Below are positions 30,470 to 63,150 of a stretch of 64,000 nt of DNA, one piece after another (within the stretch, counting starts at the first letter, position 1; each line of letters begins with the position of its first letter). The stretch is from Pempheris klunzingeri (Eukaryota; Chordata; Actinopteri; Acropomatiformes; Pempheridae), in assembly GCF_042242105.1 (NCBI RefSeq), contig NC_092023.1:11420933-11484932 (forward strand), written 5' to 3'. A program made the position numbers and the translations under genes. The notes beneath the pieces were generated by a model, which saw only the letters and a list, made by a program, of their open reading frames with translations, had not been told where the DNA came from and searched no databases.

Positions 30470-30834
30470 AAGAGAACAAGTGTGTGTTGGTACATGTGTA
30501 CCGCAGGATTACCCACAAGTGACAACCTGGTGAAGGTTTTAAACCTCATTTTGGGACATTTAATGATGTAAAGTGGAGGTGGAGCGGGGAGGGAGATCGG
30601 CGAAGAAGCGGCTTAGAAATTTGAAGCCATGCAGTAAAAAGGACATAATGAAAAAAAGTGTCGTCATATGGTCTTGATCATTTTGTTACAATGTGAAAAT
30701 TAGGATTGGATTTTTCTTGAAACCACTGATCATTTATTATGTTAGTCTTTCTAGAGAACCAAGGAATATAGTGTGAATGGGATTATGGAATATACAATTT
30801 CATGTTTCTTCATATTATCATCCATGTGCAGGCC

Positions 30835-30992
30835 ATGTTGAGCCTTCTAAACTAAGCTAAGCTAACGGGCTGCTGGCTGTAGCTTCAGATCGAACAGACA
30901 GACATGAGAGTGGTATCACTCTTCTCATCGAGCCTCTGGCAAGAGGCCAAAACATGCATTTCCCAAAATGTCAAACAATTTTGCTTTAAAGG
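30835..30992 (+). repeat. Teleost dispersed MITE-like repeat, copy 3
   Basis: The best-preserved copy: 'ctaagctaagctaacgggctgctggctgtagcttcag', then 'acatgagagtggtatcactcttctcatc', then 'catttcccaaaatgtcaaac' and 'ctttaaagg' (each quoted across small spacers). Confidence 0.65.
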
Positions 30993-31907
30993 GGCAGTCC
31001 ACCAAAATAACCAAACACAAAACATGCAGATAGATTTATACATTCCTGGGTTTTCGTACATGTGTGGATTATGTGGAAAGAACATCTGCTGTTGGATTCT
31101 TAAACATGTCATTGAGCACCATAGATGCAATTCCATTTCCCTCTATTATATTGCTGTGGTGGCAGACATGTGAAAAGTGGACATCTCAAATCTCTGGAAA
31201 AAAAAAAAAAAAATCAAAACAAAAAATCTAAACTATGTGCAGTGGTAACAAGTGGGTGAGGAATATCTTTCTTTTTTGATTTGGGTGATTTATATGATAT
31301 AAATGAAATTTAAAACCTTTTTTGGAACCTGTATTACACGGTATGTTCGTAAATCCAAACAGTTGCCTCTAAAGAGTAAGTTACAAAATGCTTCTCAGTG
31401 ATTATTAGATAAGATTTTTTCTCCAAGAACCCCTTTGTCATAAGGAATTAATGCCAACAAATCATCAGTACTTAAAGGATGGTGACGTGTATTTTTTTAG
31501 ACCTCTGGCTGAAAGTTGTATAGTTTTGCCATTTTTGTATTCTCAAGATTAAAACAAGATGTAGATGGAAACATGAGTCCTTGCTTTATTAGTTCCACTT
31601 CCCCCTTGAAACGTTTGAACAAACTCATTCCAAACTGATCCACTTATTTTTAGTTTCCATTGCAGCCCATCAGATGTGAAGCTTTAGTTCAGACACTTAA
31701 CTTAACTGCTGTAGCCTGCGGCGTCATTGCTAGTCTCGTCACACACATAACCAAGTAAATATTTACCAATTTCTATTCATTGTTCAAAGTTGAAAGCAGG
31801 ATAACAGTCCTGGAACTGATACAGTAGCAGGTTAATGCAGGTTGTCATAGTTCTCACAGAATGAATCCTTCTAAATTTGACATTTCTCTGACTTTTTCTG
31901 TCTCGCC

Positions 31908-32022
31908 ACAGTGAGGTTGACGGTTTTGGCTTTTAGTTAAATATCTCAACAACTATTCGATGCATTGACATGACATTTGGTACCAATATTCATGGTGCCC
32001 AGAGAATGACTTTGGTGACTGA
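31908..32022 (+). repeat. Dispersed repeat fragment
   Basis: 'aaatatctcaacaactattcgatg', 'tgacatttggtacc', 'attcatggtgcccagagaatg' and 'actttggtgac' follow a repeat common in fish intergenic DNA. No terminal structure is visible. Confidence 0.5.
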
Positions 32023-32240
32023 TGTGAAAAATATACTGATTCCCTGTTAAATGTAGTGAAATTGAATTATAGTGGAATAGAAGTACCTCAAACTTAAGTA
32101 TGGTATATGACAAGATATACTTTTCAGCATTGATCTTTGTAAAGACATGTTCTATGTATTCATCTGTCTGATGAATAGTTAAAACAGCATGTGTGATGAG
32201 CAGCACAGGTGATATAAATACACAGGTCAGTGTACTAACA

Positions 32241-32334
32241 TGCTCCAGGTGAGGCTCGAACTCACAACCTCGGCATTGCTCCACAGCGTACTGTCTTATA
32301 AGTACCGCGCGCTGACCGATTGCGCCACTGGAGC
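32241..32334 (-). tRNA. tRNA-Ile (UAU), intron-containing
   Basis: Read on the minus strand, the 94 bp start GCTCCAGTGGCGCAATCGG and end CACCTGGAGCA. They fold as a cloverleaf: acceptor GCTCCAG pairs with CTGGAGC and the T-loop is TTCGAGC. The anticodon loop CUUAUAA gives anticodon UAU. A 20-nt intron (32277-32296) follows position 37, the canonical place and a known trait of vertebrate tRNA-Ile-UAU; the mature RNA would be 74 nt. Identical to the copy at 32651-32744 but inverted. No T4 run directly follows; the first is about 60 bp downstream. Confidence 0.97.
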
Positions 32335-32650
32335 TGAAAGCTTCAGAGAGATGAACACGTAGCTGAGCGCAGTATCTGTGCAGCGCTTCTGCAATGACAC
32401 ACTCATGCTTGAGCATCAAAGTGACAAAAATAGTAGGTAGAGGAACATTTGTAGATCTGCAGTCCAGGTATATATATTGATCTTATTCCAGATGTTGTCA
32501 GTGTTGATGTACATTTGTTTGTGATGTCTGACTTTGAAGTGGGTGCAAAGAACACATCCAAAATTGCCTGTCTATCTGTAGCATTTCTGCTAAAAATGTG
32601 TTCACAGCTTTGATAAACTATTATATATATTGAACAAAGACATCACACAG

Positions 32651-32744
32651 GCTCCAGTGGCGCAATCGGTCAGCGCGCGGTACTTATAAGACAGTACGCT
32701 GTGGAGCAATGCCGAGGTTGTGAGTTCGAGCCTCACCTGGAGCA
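32651..32744 (+). tRNA. tRNA-Ile (UAU), intron-containing, second copy
   Basis: All 94 bases match the minus-strand copy, including the 20-nt intron (32689-32708) after position 37. A-box and B-box (GGTTGTGAGTTCGAG region) are intact and the anticodon is UAU. The two genes face away from each other's 3' ends, separated by 316 bp of non-matching DNA. TTT but no T4 follows the gene, so the terminator is weak or distant. Confidence 0.97.
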
Positions 32745-33451
32745 TTTGGTTGTACATTATTACTTGCATTTCTAAACTTGGTGCTGCTGGCTGCATGTGT
32801 TGTAGAAACATATCCAGGGTGTTAAAACTGGCATCACTCAGCTCATTGTGTCCATCAACAGTGAAAACAAACGCTGACGTAATGAGATGCATTAATGTAA
32901 ATAAGTTCAATGCCCAATGCTTTGTAACTGTTCCTTTAAAACAGGCACAAAAAAAGCTGTAAAAGATACTTTTCAGCCTCCTGAAGGATTTAACTTCAGT
33001 GACTCAATTCATTATTTCTCCACACAAGCAGTAGCTTAGCTGTGGAGTTCATGTGGTCAGGGGAAAAAAAAAAATCACTTTTGATGAATAAAGCTGCATT
33101 ATTATGATCATTATTATGAAAGAAGAAAAACAAAGAATCTCCGCAGTCATAGATCACATGATGTAATGCCTCAGAGGCAGACATGTCATATCACAATGCT
33201 TTTACAGATTCATACTTTATTTTATTGGAACATGTAATTTATTTTGCAACGATTATACAGTTATAAAGGAAACGTTTCCTTTACTGGGTGTATCTGGTAA
33301 ATGACGTCTTAAGTTTGACAAACATGTAACTTTAGTCCTCAGTTGATGAAACGAAAAGCCAAAAGTCAGAACTTCCATCAGATATTCCCGGCTTCTGTCA
33401 GTCCTGTCGTGTGTCTTGTGGCCCGATTCCGTCATCAGCCCACTCCCACGC
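32745..33451. other. Spacer between the tRNA pair and the mrps5 3' end
   Basis: No coding exon. Contains the likely mrps5 3' UTR. On the minus strand two overlapping AATAAA signals lie at 33226-33221 and 33221-33216, about 230 bp beyond the mrps5 stop, and are the best polyadenylation candidates. Confidence 0.6.
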
Positions 33452-54529
<21,078 letters not shown>

Positions 54530-54631
54530 TTTGGAATTATGAGAGGTCCTTCAGCGGATAACAAGGTGTCTGAAGTATGCCTGTTGAAAAATTAGAAAAG
54601 GCAGATCATCTATAAGATCTGAATCTGATCT

Positions 54632-54662
<31 letters not shown>

Positions 54663-57600
54663 CATTATTATTACTGTTGTGAGCAGTAGTAATAGTAGTG
54701 GTGGTGGTAGTAGTAGAATTAGAATTGGTACCAGCATATTGTCCTGTTTGACAACAACATGAAAGTTAGAGTTCATTACACAGTACAAACAGAAAATGAC
54801 AATATCAAAAATACAGAATAAAAATTAGACAGGCTTAAGGAAGTAGGCCTGTAGAGACCATGAAAGGGTTTACTTAATAAAAAAAAAATATAAAGAAATT
54901 CAATAAATTAGAAAATCTGTGTTATCAACTTTATTGTGAACCCTTTGGATCTTGCCAATATAAGGACTAGAATGGACAAGGATAGAATAGAATAGTCTTT
55001 TCACCTTCATCTCCGTGGCGTTTACAATTTGTGTTTCTACATTTTATCTTGATTGGTTAGATTAAGATTAAGATTAATGTATCAAAACTAAACCGTCTTT
55101 GCTGCTTATTAAACTGTGTTTGCAAGCACGATGAGTTGGATCATTCGTATGAAACACTCCCTGTGAATAATTTCAACATGAATGGCATGTTTGTGCCTTT
55201 CTGATGAGCTCTCGGTTCTGGGAGGAGAGGAAAAACAAATTACAGAGATTTTCATTTCCAGGAGGCTGTCTGTTGATTGGCTGCGTATGTAAAAACGCCA
55301 CAGATCCTTGGTTTTTCTGGTTTCTCCTGATATTAATTATCACATCGAGAGGAGAGGAAACAAGATGATTATAATGTGGAGAAACTGGGGAGGAGAGGCA
55401 GGAGGAAGGTGAAGGATGAGAGACGAGAAGGAGGAGAGACAGTTGGGGAATGAAGTGTTATTTAAAATAAGGTAATAAGTGCGTGTTAATCATCCACACA
55501 GCATGAGCTGCATTGGGAACAGGAAGGAATCTGCTGGATGGGATTGTAGACATACAGTCTGATATTGTGACAATAAATACATGCAGCAGGCCACCAATCA
55601 GCACAACTGGCCTTTAGACATGCTGCAGAGTGACTGGTGATTACTCATTGTATTCGTCTCAATTTCACCTTGTTCAAGATAATTTCCTCAACATTACAGC
55701 CCTTTTCTTGTCAATGCGGTGGAGAGCTGCAATCAAAGAGCTGCTCGAGAAAGAACAGCCGCTCAGCTGTGTGACAGGAGGAGGTGGGAGCTGCTGTTGA
55801 AAGAATCACTGCCTTTCTGCAGAAACTTTTCTGCACAATAATTGCCCCATAATGACAGCTTCATCCAGGGTTTTATGTAAAAAGAATGAGTCACTTTTCT
55901 CGGCTTTGTACAGTGGCGGAGGAGTGAAGAGTGGGAAAATATTTTTTGAGGTAAACACAGTGTTGCTGGAGTTCAGCGCCACTCAAGTCAAAGTAAGAGA
56001 AGTTTGTCTCGGAGAAACACAAGTGCAGCTCAGTGAGAAACTGTTGGTGATGCGTGTTGGTTTCTGCATCGTCTGAGTGGGCTGTTTCAAGCCAGAAGGG
56101 TCAGCTGTTTGTTTTACACAGAATATCAGATCATATTACATTGTTAAGAACAGTCGGAGGAGTCATTTTGGGCGCCCGGGATCCTGGATGTAAAAGTGAA
56201 CTTTGTATAAACAATGTTAGGTGACTGGCAGGTGGAGCTCTTCGAAGGCTTTGAAAGACACGAAGTGCAGAAGATGAGCAACTGCATGAGGCAATATCTT
56301 GTTCTGTGCACATAAACAAGACTAGCAGCTCTGTAATACACCAATGATTACGAATGTCATGCTGTGTTGAAGAAGACTTCAAACTAGCAACTAAGACCAT
56401 AAACTCATTAGGAAAGTGTTAACTGAGGCTCATTTTTGCGTAGACTTCCATTCATTCTGACTTCTTTTCGCCTCCCTGCTGGACATTAGAAAGAACACAG
56501 GTTTAAGGCACTTCCGCATTGGTTCACATTTCAGACCTTGAATTTACGTCCACTTCTCTTATACAGTCAGCGAGAGTGGGTGTGTATGGATATGACAAAT
56601 GCAACTCCTAATACTATGCTGTACTTGTGTGTATGTTATTTTGTCCCCAAATGAAGCTGTTTTACTGTTACCATAAAAAGCACTGTCCCAAGATAAAGCA
56701 ACATGCCAAATTTTAGTCAGAGAAAAACAGAAGAAATTCCTATTGTGGTATTCTACAAGACACAAATACGTTACTGATGTTATAACTTCTTATACTCACA
56801 CTTTTGTACTCTAGCTGTTATAGGACTTGAACTTGAACTCCACGTTTTCCATCAAAGACTGAAGGCTTGAAGTAAGACCTCATATCACCTTTACCTGTGG
56901 AATCATAATCTTTCTCCTCTAGATACTCCACTTTGCTCTTATCAGGAACTTCAACATCACCTTAACCTCTCTCCTCAACTCGTATTGCTTTTCTTCAGCA
57001 CATCCTTTTCTCACAAGATCATGTTAGCTTCTCCAGATTAGACGATATGATCTACTGTTTTTTTAAATGTACCTCCGACCCTTCTCTGCCTTGTTTGTAC
57101 CATTGTTTTTTGTGCTGTTGTACTCCACTTGTCTGTGTAACAGCATATATATATTTATCTATTTTTATATGGGCTTTTCAGGCAACGCAGAAGTTTTGGA
57201 AACAGCAGTCGATGGTAGGCTATCCAATGCCTTTCCAACACAGTTCTCAGACACATGCACGCACACACACTTTTTGACACTACAATATGTTATAATATGA
57301 ACAGCTCTATGGAGAAGAATGAACAATTCAGGATAGATAGGAGATATAATCCTCCAATCATCTGTATTCTCCAGATGGCTTTATAGATTAAAGGTACCCA
57401 TCTATCACACTGCCATCCAGGGACTATCTCTCCTCTCTCTCTCTCTCAGGAGTTGGACAGTGTGTGTATAGTGATTTTAGTCTGTTTGTGTTTGTGTGAG
57501 AGACAATGAATGAGCATCTAATTAAGCTTAATTCACAGTTAAACAACTGAATACAGCGAAAACTGCAAAATCTCAATAAAACAAAAAAAAGTGTAACAGA

Positions 57601-58950
57601 GCAACACATTATAAATATAACAATCTATTGAAATGGTTTTTTAAAAGCTTTTTTAAATGAAGTACTGACTCGGCTGACCTGTGGAGGAGGCTGTTCCACG
57701 AGGCTAGAGCTAAAACTGTAAAAGCACAGTTTTGTTTTGAGCCTTAACCACAGAACATTTAACAAATGTTGGTCAGCAGATCTGAGAAGTGCTGATGTTG
57801 TATATGGAGTTAAAAGATCAGAAATGTATGGGAATGAGTGGGAGAAATGTGAGAAGGAGAGAATAGGATTGTATTGACAATGAGGAGAGGACACTGATAT
57901 GTGATTCTCATCATTTTAATTTTGTCTTTGTTCAGCTAATAGCTGCTGTCCATTTTCACAGATTATCGGTCAGTCAGAAAACATGGGTCGTACTGTGACA
58001 CCCTCCTTCTCTGATTTTCTCTGGATGGAATTTGACTGTTTTATTTATTGATCACTGTTCTACAGACCACTATTTTACGGTTTCTCTTTCAACAACTATT
58101 TCTAAAAAGATTATATTTAAAGAATGTTATGTAATATTATATGTTGATATTACAGGTCATTATTACATATGCATGTTGTTCATAATTATGAATGGTGCAT
58201 GAAATTAATGTCAGCACCTGTGAAGTTTGCCTTCAAACCTCTCGGGTAACCCTGACCGCAGCCATGGACTTCTGTTAGAAATGATTTCCATCAGGAAGCC
58301 TTGAAGGCAAAGTCCTCCAGTCTGCTCATACACCCTGTTGTTACCATTGTCAGCCTTATACTTACAAGATAAGAGAAGCAAAAATTCTGGAGCTTCGACT
58401 CCATCTTACTGCTTTTAACCCAGCATACCTCTTTATATAACGCCAACAATATGAAAAAACCTGTTGAAGGTAGCAACTTTTATGAGAAGACTATTGGCAA
58501 TGATTGCCTTGACCCTTGAACAAGCAAATTTTAACTTATAGTTTGTTTTTGTTGCTAGCTAGCTCCCCAAAAGAAGGGTTTTTTGTTGTAAGCAGAAAAT
58601 CACATACTTGATTCAAGCAGTCAGAGCTCTCAGTGGTTAAAATTGCGTTGTTGAAAACAAATTCAGCCTGTCAGGTTTCATTAACTCCATACTGAGGAAT
58701 GGAGTTAAGAACCGCTTTGTAGCATGTATGGACACAAATCAGACAAACAGTTTTAAATGTGGGGGTTAAGATCTCTGCCAGGCATAAGCTTGGAGAGGAT
58801 CATGTGTTTGGTCGCTAAAATGTACAATTCCATACAATTCAATTAATACAAATTTCCATTCAGTATTCAGTATTCAGCCTATAGCAAAATTAATCAATTG
58901 GACTTTTTTTCTATTGAGGGATCTGACTCCGGACCTTTCCCTTTTTGTGA
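54530..58950. other. Intergenic region upstream of mrps5
   Basis: No coding exon recognised. Contains an (ATT)n run (54635-54661), purine-rich 55370-55445, and a repeat-like stretch at 57630-57850 resembling LINE-flank sequences ('ggaggctgttccacgaggctagagc'). The mrps5 promoter must lie in the first few hundred bp; no TATA box is seen there. Confidence 0.55.
54635..54661 (+). repeat. (ATT)n microsatellite
   Basis: Nine ATT units followed by imperfect ones; related TAG/GGT trinucleotides continue to 54715. Confidence 0.92.
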
Positions 58951-58960
58951 GTCAGTGAGT

Positions 58961-59870
58961 GAAGGTTTCGCCAGTTTGGCCAACCATGGTGCTTTGCAGA
59001 GGACTTTAGGAGCAATAGATGGCAGTCACATACAGATCAAAGCTCAATGATGCCAATTGTTACTTAGACAGAAAACTGTTTACTCTTGTTGTACCACGTG
59101 GCGGTGCAGTGGTTAGCACTGTTGCCTCACAGCAAAAAAGGTTCTAGGTTTGAACCTTGAACCTTTCCATGTGCTTGCGTGGGTTCTCTTTGGGTACTAC
59201 GGCTTCCTCCCACAGTCCAAAGACAAGCAGGTTAGGTTAATTGGTGACTTTAAATTGCCCGCAGGCACGAATGGTTGTCTGTCTCTGTGTGTTGGCCCTG
59301 CGATTGACTGGCCTTTCGCCCAATGTCAGCTGGGATTGGCTCCAGCCCCCCCGTACCCCTTAAGAATAATCAGTATAGACATGGATGTACTGCAAGTCAT
59401 CTATGACCAGATATATAGATGTCTTCTGAGCATAACCTGGGTCAACACATGATGCCAGGGTTCTGCGCTGCAGTTCACTTTTTGCTGACCACTTACTGCT
59501 TAGTGATGGAGGATATTCTTGCATCGACAACCCCATTTCCATCATCACACCCTATAGGGAGCCAGTCCAGAGGCCAATAAAGCTTGCCTCAGCAGGCACA
59601 ATTCAACAGGAAGGCACATCAAAGAGACCTCCGTTGGCAGCATGAGGCCCAGTTGAGAGCCATCATCCTTCAGACTTGAATCACCTGATTGTCCCCAAGG
59701 TGGTCACTGCCTGTACAATGCCCCACAATGGCTGCCTGGGAGTAGGAGTTATTATGGACGAGGCTGTGTTCAAACATAAAAGAAGATGTGGACATGTGGC
59801 AGAAAAGGTGTTATCCAGCTTAATTTCAGCTCCTGAGCAGAGGTACAATATGCTGCAACAGCATGCTAAT
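58961..59870 (+). pseudogene. Decayed PIF/Harbinger-type transposase, split by a SINE
   Basis: Fragments in different frames follow the order of a HARBI1-like DDE transposase. GFASLANHGALQRTLGAIDG at 58964-59023 carries the first catalytic Asp (GAIDGSHIQIK). YLDRKLFTLV starts at 59061. After the SINE, LQVIYDQ resumes at about 59389, HDARVLRCSSLF at 59448 carries the second catalytic Asp, DGGYS follows at 59505, and VVTACTMPHN lies near 59700. Stops and at least three frameshifts make it non-functional. PIF/Harbinger transposons spread by cut-and-paste in many fish. Confidence 0.75.
59095..59385 (+). mobile_element. tRNA-related SINE-like element nested in the Harbinger relic
   Basis: The head 'gtggcggtgcagtggttagcactgttgcctcacagc' (with a B-box-like 'ggtttgaacc') and the body 'cctcccacagtccaaagacaagcaggtt' match the copy at 27446-27822. 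The word TGTAC flanks it (59090-59094 and 59386-59390) as a 5-bp target duplication. Removing the insert rejoins the transposase frame. Confidence 0.75.
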
Positions 59871-61880
59871 AATGTACTGTAGGTGACACAAAAAACCTAA
59901 ACATGCAGTTGGTCTCTCTGCAGTTCGGAGAACATTTAAATTACAACATATTCCTGAGAAATATGTTCATATAAATAATAAGCATTTTCTCATATACTAT
60001 TAAATAACACAAATCATAAAGCCTGTTGCCAGCATTAAATATGAAACAGAGAGACATCATCCTGGCATAAACTCAATACATCGCCACACACGACTTCTGA
60101 CCCAGTTAGTGGGTGCTTAAGCTCCTGCAAAACATCAAGAAAAAACTCTTGTGGCTATCAAGACTCATTTAGAATTACCCAAACTACTTGCAGAATATAT
60201 TTTTAAGCACTAATATTCGCTATTTATCAACCTAAATGCTATGAAGATGTTGATTATTATTGTATGTTTTTTCCTGCATTCTGCAACAGCCCCCAATAGC
60301 TCCAGAGCTACGTGCCTCTCCACAACTTTTCTGTCTTCTGTGCATGTAAATCCAATCCTTCTACGTCTGGCTCGTTGATACACAGTTCACTGAATTTTTT
60401 TTTGCTCTCTGTGGTTTTGAATCTCACTTAAATGGCCAAATACCCGATGCAGTCCACTTCAGAATGCACTAACAGTATTATAATTGTTTTAACATCAGCA
60501 ATTAAATAATATATATAATCCTCACTATAATGACATTTGTCGGTGGCTTAAAACCAAATGTGCTTGTGCTTTATTTCAAAAGCACCATGAATTCAACTTG
60601 AAATGAAGCTGTGATCCACCTGCAGAGTGAGCGAAGCAGAGAGGCAGATAGTTAGAGAGTGACTTGAAGGCTTTTCCCAGCGGAGATGTCCAGGTCATCT
60701 TAACCTGACGTGGGTCGATACTGTAACTCCCTGCTGTCCCCTCTCTGACACCTCCTCTTCCTCTCTTCCTCCTCCTCTTCTCTCCTCACACAGATGGGAC
60801 GGGACAGGCAGCGAGAGGAGGTGACACCACACCTGCTTTAACTGTAGAAACCAATAATTGTCGCCATGTTGTTCCTGGCATCGTTGTAATTTCCTTATTT
60901 CAGCAGATATTTGAGAGGATTAGTTGAGCAGGGGGCCTGACAAACGATACTGAAACCAGTCCAAACTCTCTTCACTGGCTATGTTAATCTATGTGCAGAG
61001 CTAAAGTATACTTATTGGTTAAAACATTATTTGGTTAGAAAGGTAAGAAGTTAGACTTTACTTTGCCAATATTGAATTAATTGAAAACATTATAATTTCA
61101 GATCACATGATGCTACTATGTTTTAACTTCAAGATAGGTACCTGTTTAAATTACTAACTCATGTTAGTTATCGTCTTATATTGGAGCAAACAAAGGTGTG
61201 TTTGTTGATGGATTCAGGTGTAAATCAGGTCACACTATTTAATCCATATCCAACATCTTTACTCTTGCATCTCTGGCTTCAGAAAAGTAAAAAAGATGAC
61301 ACTCGCCTCTAAACATTGAGAATACCTGCTGTCAGACTTGCAAGGGTCACATGCACACCATTTCTGCATTTTTGCCGTATGGCCTGAGCAAGACTAGCGA
61401 GAAAGCTTGACAGGCCTCCTACATGTAGTTACGGTTGCTAACATGAGATTGAACATAAGAACAAAAGAAATCTCCTCAGTGATGCCCAGCTACCAGTTTG
61501 GTCCATGCTGTTATCTGGCCAAATTTAGACAACGTGACATCTTTTGCAGGTACTTCCTACAGATACAATAACACTTGACGTTTCATAAATCACCACCATC
61601 ATTCAGCAACCACAAGGGTGAAATTCATTGTACAAAAAGTCCAGAGACCATTTTCTACTTCCACAAGTGTCAGAAAATGCACCGCAACCACAAAACCTTC
61701 ACAGAAGGCTTATATACTGCAACCAATGTAACCCAAAGATACATTTTCCTCATATCAGATACAAGAAAGCATTTTAGTCAATGAAGGCAATCCTCAACTT
61801 ATTTAGAAGTCGATAAGACAAATTAAAAACCGATAAAGAGGACTGTTGTTTTTTTCTCTTTAAGTATATGACAATGACTG
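59871..61880. other. Intergenic, no recognised gene
   Basis: AT-rich unique-looking DNA. A CT-rich patch lies at 60735-60790. No exon, RNA gene or complete element was recognised. Confidence 0.5.
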
Positions 61881-62926
61881 GCTATCTGATAAAGTTGTTA
61901 TTGAGGAGGGAATTGGTCCAGGGTAGAAAAAACATTGCTGCTGCCAAAAAGTAGTAGGCGAAAGGAATAAGGAAAAGAAGGAGGAGGAGGAGGAGGAGGA
62001 AGAGGAGGAGGAGGAATCTGATGAAATTCAGTTGTACTTGAACATTTGGCCTTGAGGGAGGGAGTGAGGGGGGGGGGTGAAGAGAAAGACAAAAATTGTA
62101 ATAGAGTGAGGGAGATTGGAAGGGGAAAAGAGTTGGAGAGAGACAAAGACACAAAGGAGAGAACTGAGGGAGTGGAAAGGAAAAAAATATATAGTTAGTC
62201 AAAGCGGCGAGAAAGTGCTCTTAAAGTCAGCGAGAGATGTGTGCGGGCTATGTGTGTGTACATGAGTGTGCACACCGGCCTATATGTGTCTTTATTTGAC
62301 ATGAACAAAGGAGGTGGGAAGAAAGTGGGAAGAAAGCAGGGGATAAAATGAGTTTAAAATGGAAATGTGTGGGGCAGAAGAGTCGGGGTGGGGGTGTGTG
62401 GAAATGAATGGAAGCAAAAGAGTGAAGGAGGTAGAAAAGAGAGTCGACAAGAAAAGAAGGGAAATGGGAGGCTAGAAACTTGAGGGAGGGGAAGGAATGG
62501 GAAATAAGGAAGGAGGAGGAGATTGTGGGATAAATGAAGAACTTAAAGAGCAAAAGAATTAGGAAAGTACAGAGGAGAGGAAGCATGAAGGAGGAGAGGA
62601 GGGAGCAACAACGACAAGGACATGTACAGTAAGAATAAGAGGAAGAAAGCAGACAGCAAATAGGGAAGGACACAGTGGGGGGGGGGTGAAGGGAGTGGAG
62701 GATGAAGGGAAAGGATTGTGAGGTTAAAAGAAAATGAGGAGAAAGAATGGAAGGATGAAGGAGTGACGAAGAGAATGAAGGAGGATAGGAGGTTGAAAAA
62801 ATAGAGGGAAATAAAGGGTTAGAGCAATTTAAGAGGAAAGGGGGATGAAGGAGGAGAAGAGAAGAGGATGAAAAGGGAGAAAGGGCATGGGGGAAACAAG
62901 GGAATTGTAAGTACATAAGCATATTG

Positions 62927-62989
62927 TTAGTCGCAGAGGCCGAGCTTCAGAGAGCCGGCAGTGTCATTAGGCAGGGGTGACCCGACCAC
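62927..62989 (-). other. Candidate terminal coding exon (21 codons with stop)
   Basis: On the minus strand a strong pyrimidine-rich acceptor (tttctctttag) precedes a phase-0 frame starting VVGSPLPNDTAGSL and ending LGLCD-stop at 62927-62929. Its composition differs sharply from the purine-rich DNA on both sides, as a conserved exon would. No protein family was recognised and no upstream exon is certain. It could be the last exon of a gene lying beyond the right edge. Confidence 0.25.
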
Positions 62990-63107
62990 CTAAAGAGAAA
63001 CAGAGATTAAATGTCAATTAAATAGTCCTCAAAAAAAAAGAAAGCAGCAGAAGAGAGGGGTGAATGACAGAATGATGAAAAGAAATACAAAGAAGCAGAA
63101 AACCAAA

Positions 63108-63110
<3 letters not shown>

Positions 63111-63148
<38 letters not shown>
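63111..63148 (+). repeat. (TG)n microsatellite
   Basis: 19 TG units. Confidence 0.95.

Positions 63149-63150
<2 letters not shown>

Larger units (their letters stand above)
30367..32240. other. mal 3' flank and spacer up to the tRNA pair
   Basis: Presumed mal 3' UTR and intergenic DNA with no coding exon. Contains a MITE-like copy (30835-30992), a poly(A) run (31200-31214), an ATTAAA at 31548-31553 that could end the transcript, and another dispersed repeat (31908-32022). Confidence 0.6.

Noticed and set aside
32241-32744. The inverted tRNA pair as a transposon's terminal inverted repeats
   Set aside because: Identity stops exactly at the tRNA ends and no target duplication is seen, so two tRNA genes explain it better.
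62248-62922. 224-aa minus-strand frame, the longest in the window
   Set aside because: Ser/Phe/Leu/Pro-rich product of the purine-biased DNA, where TAA/TAG/TGA are rare on the pyrimidine strand. No domain or membrane pattern holds up.
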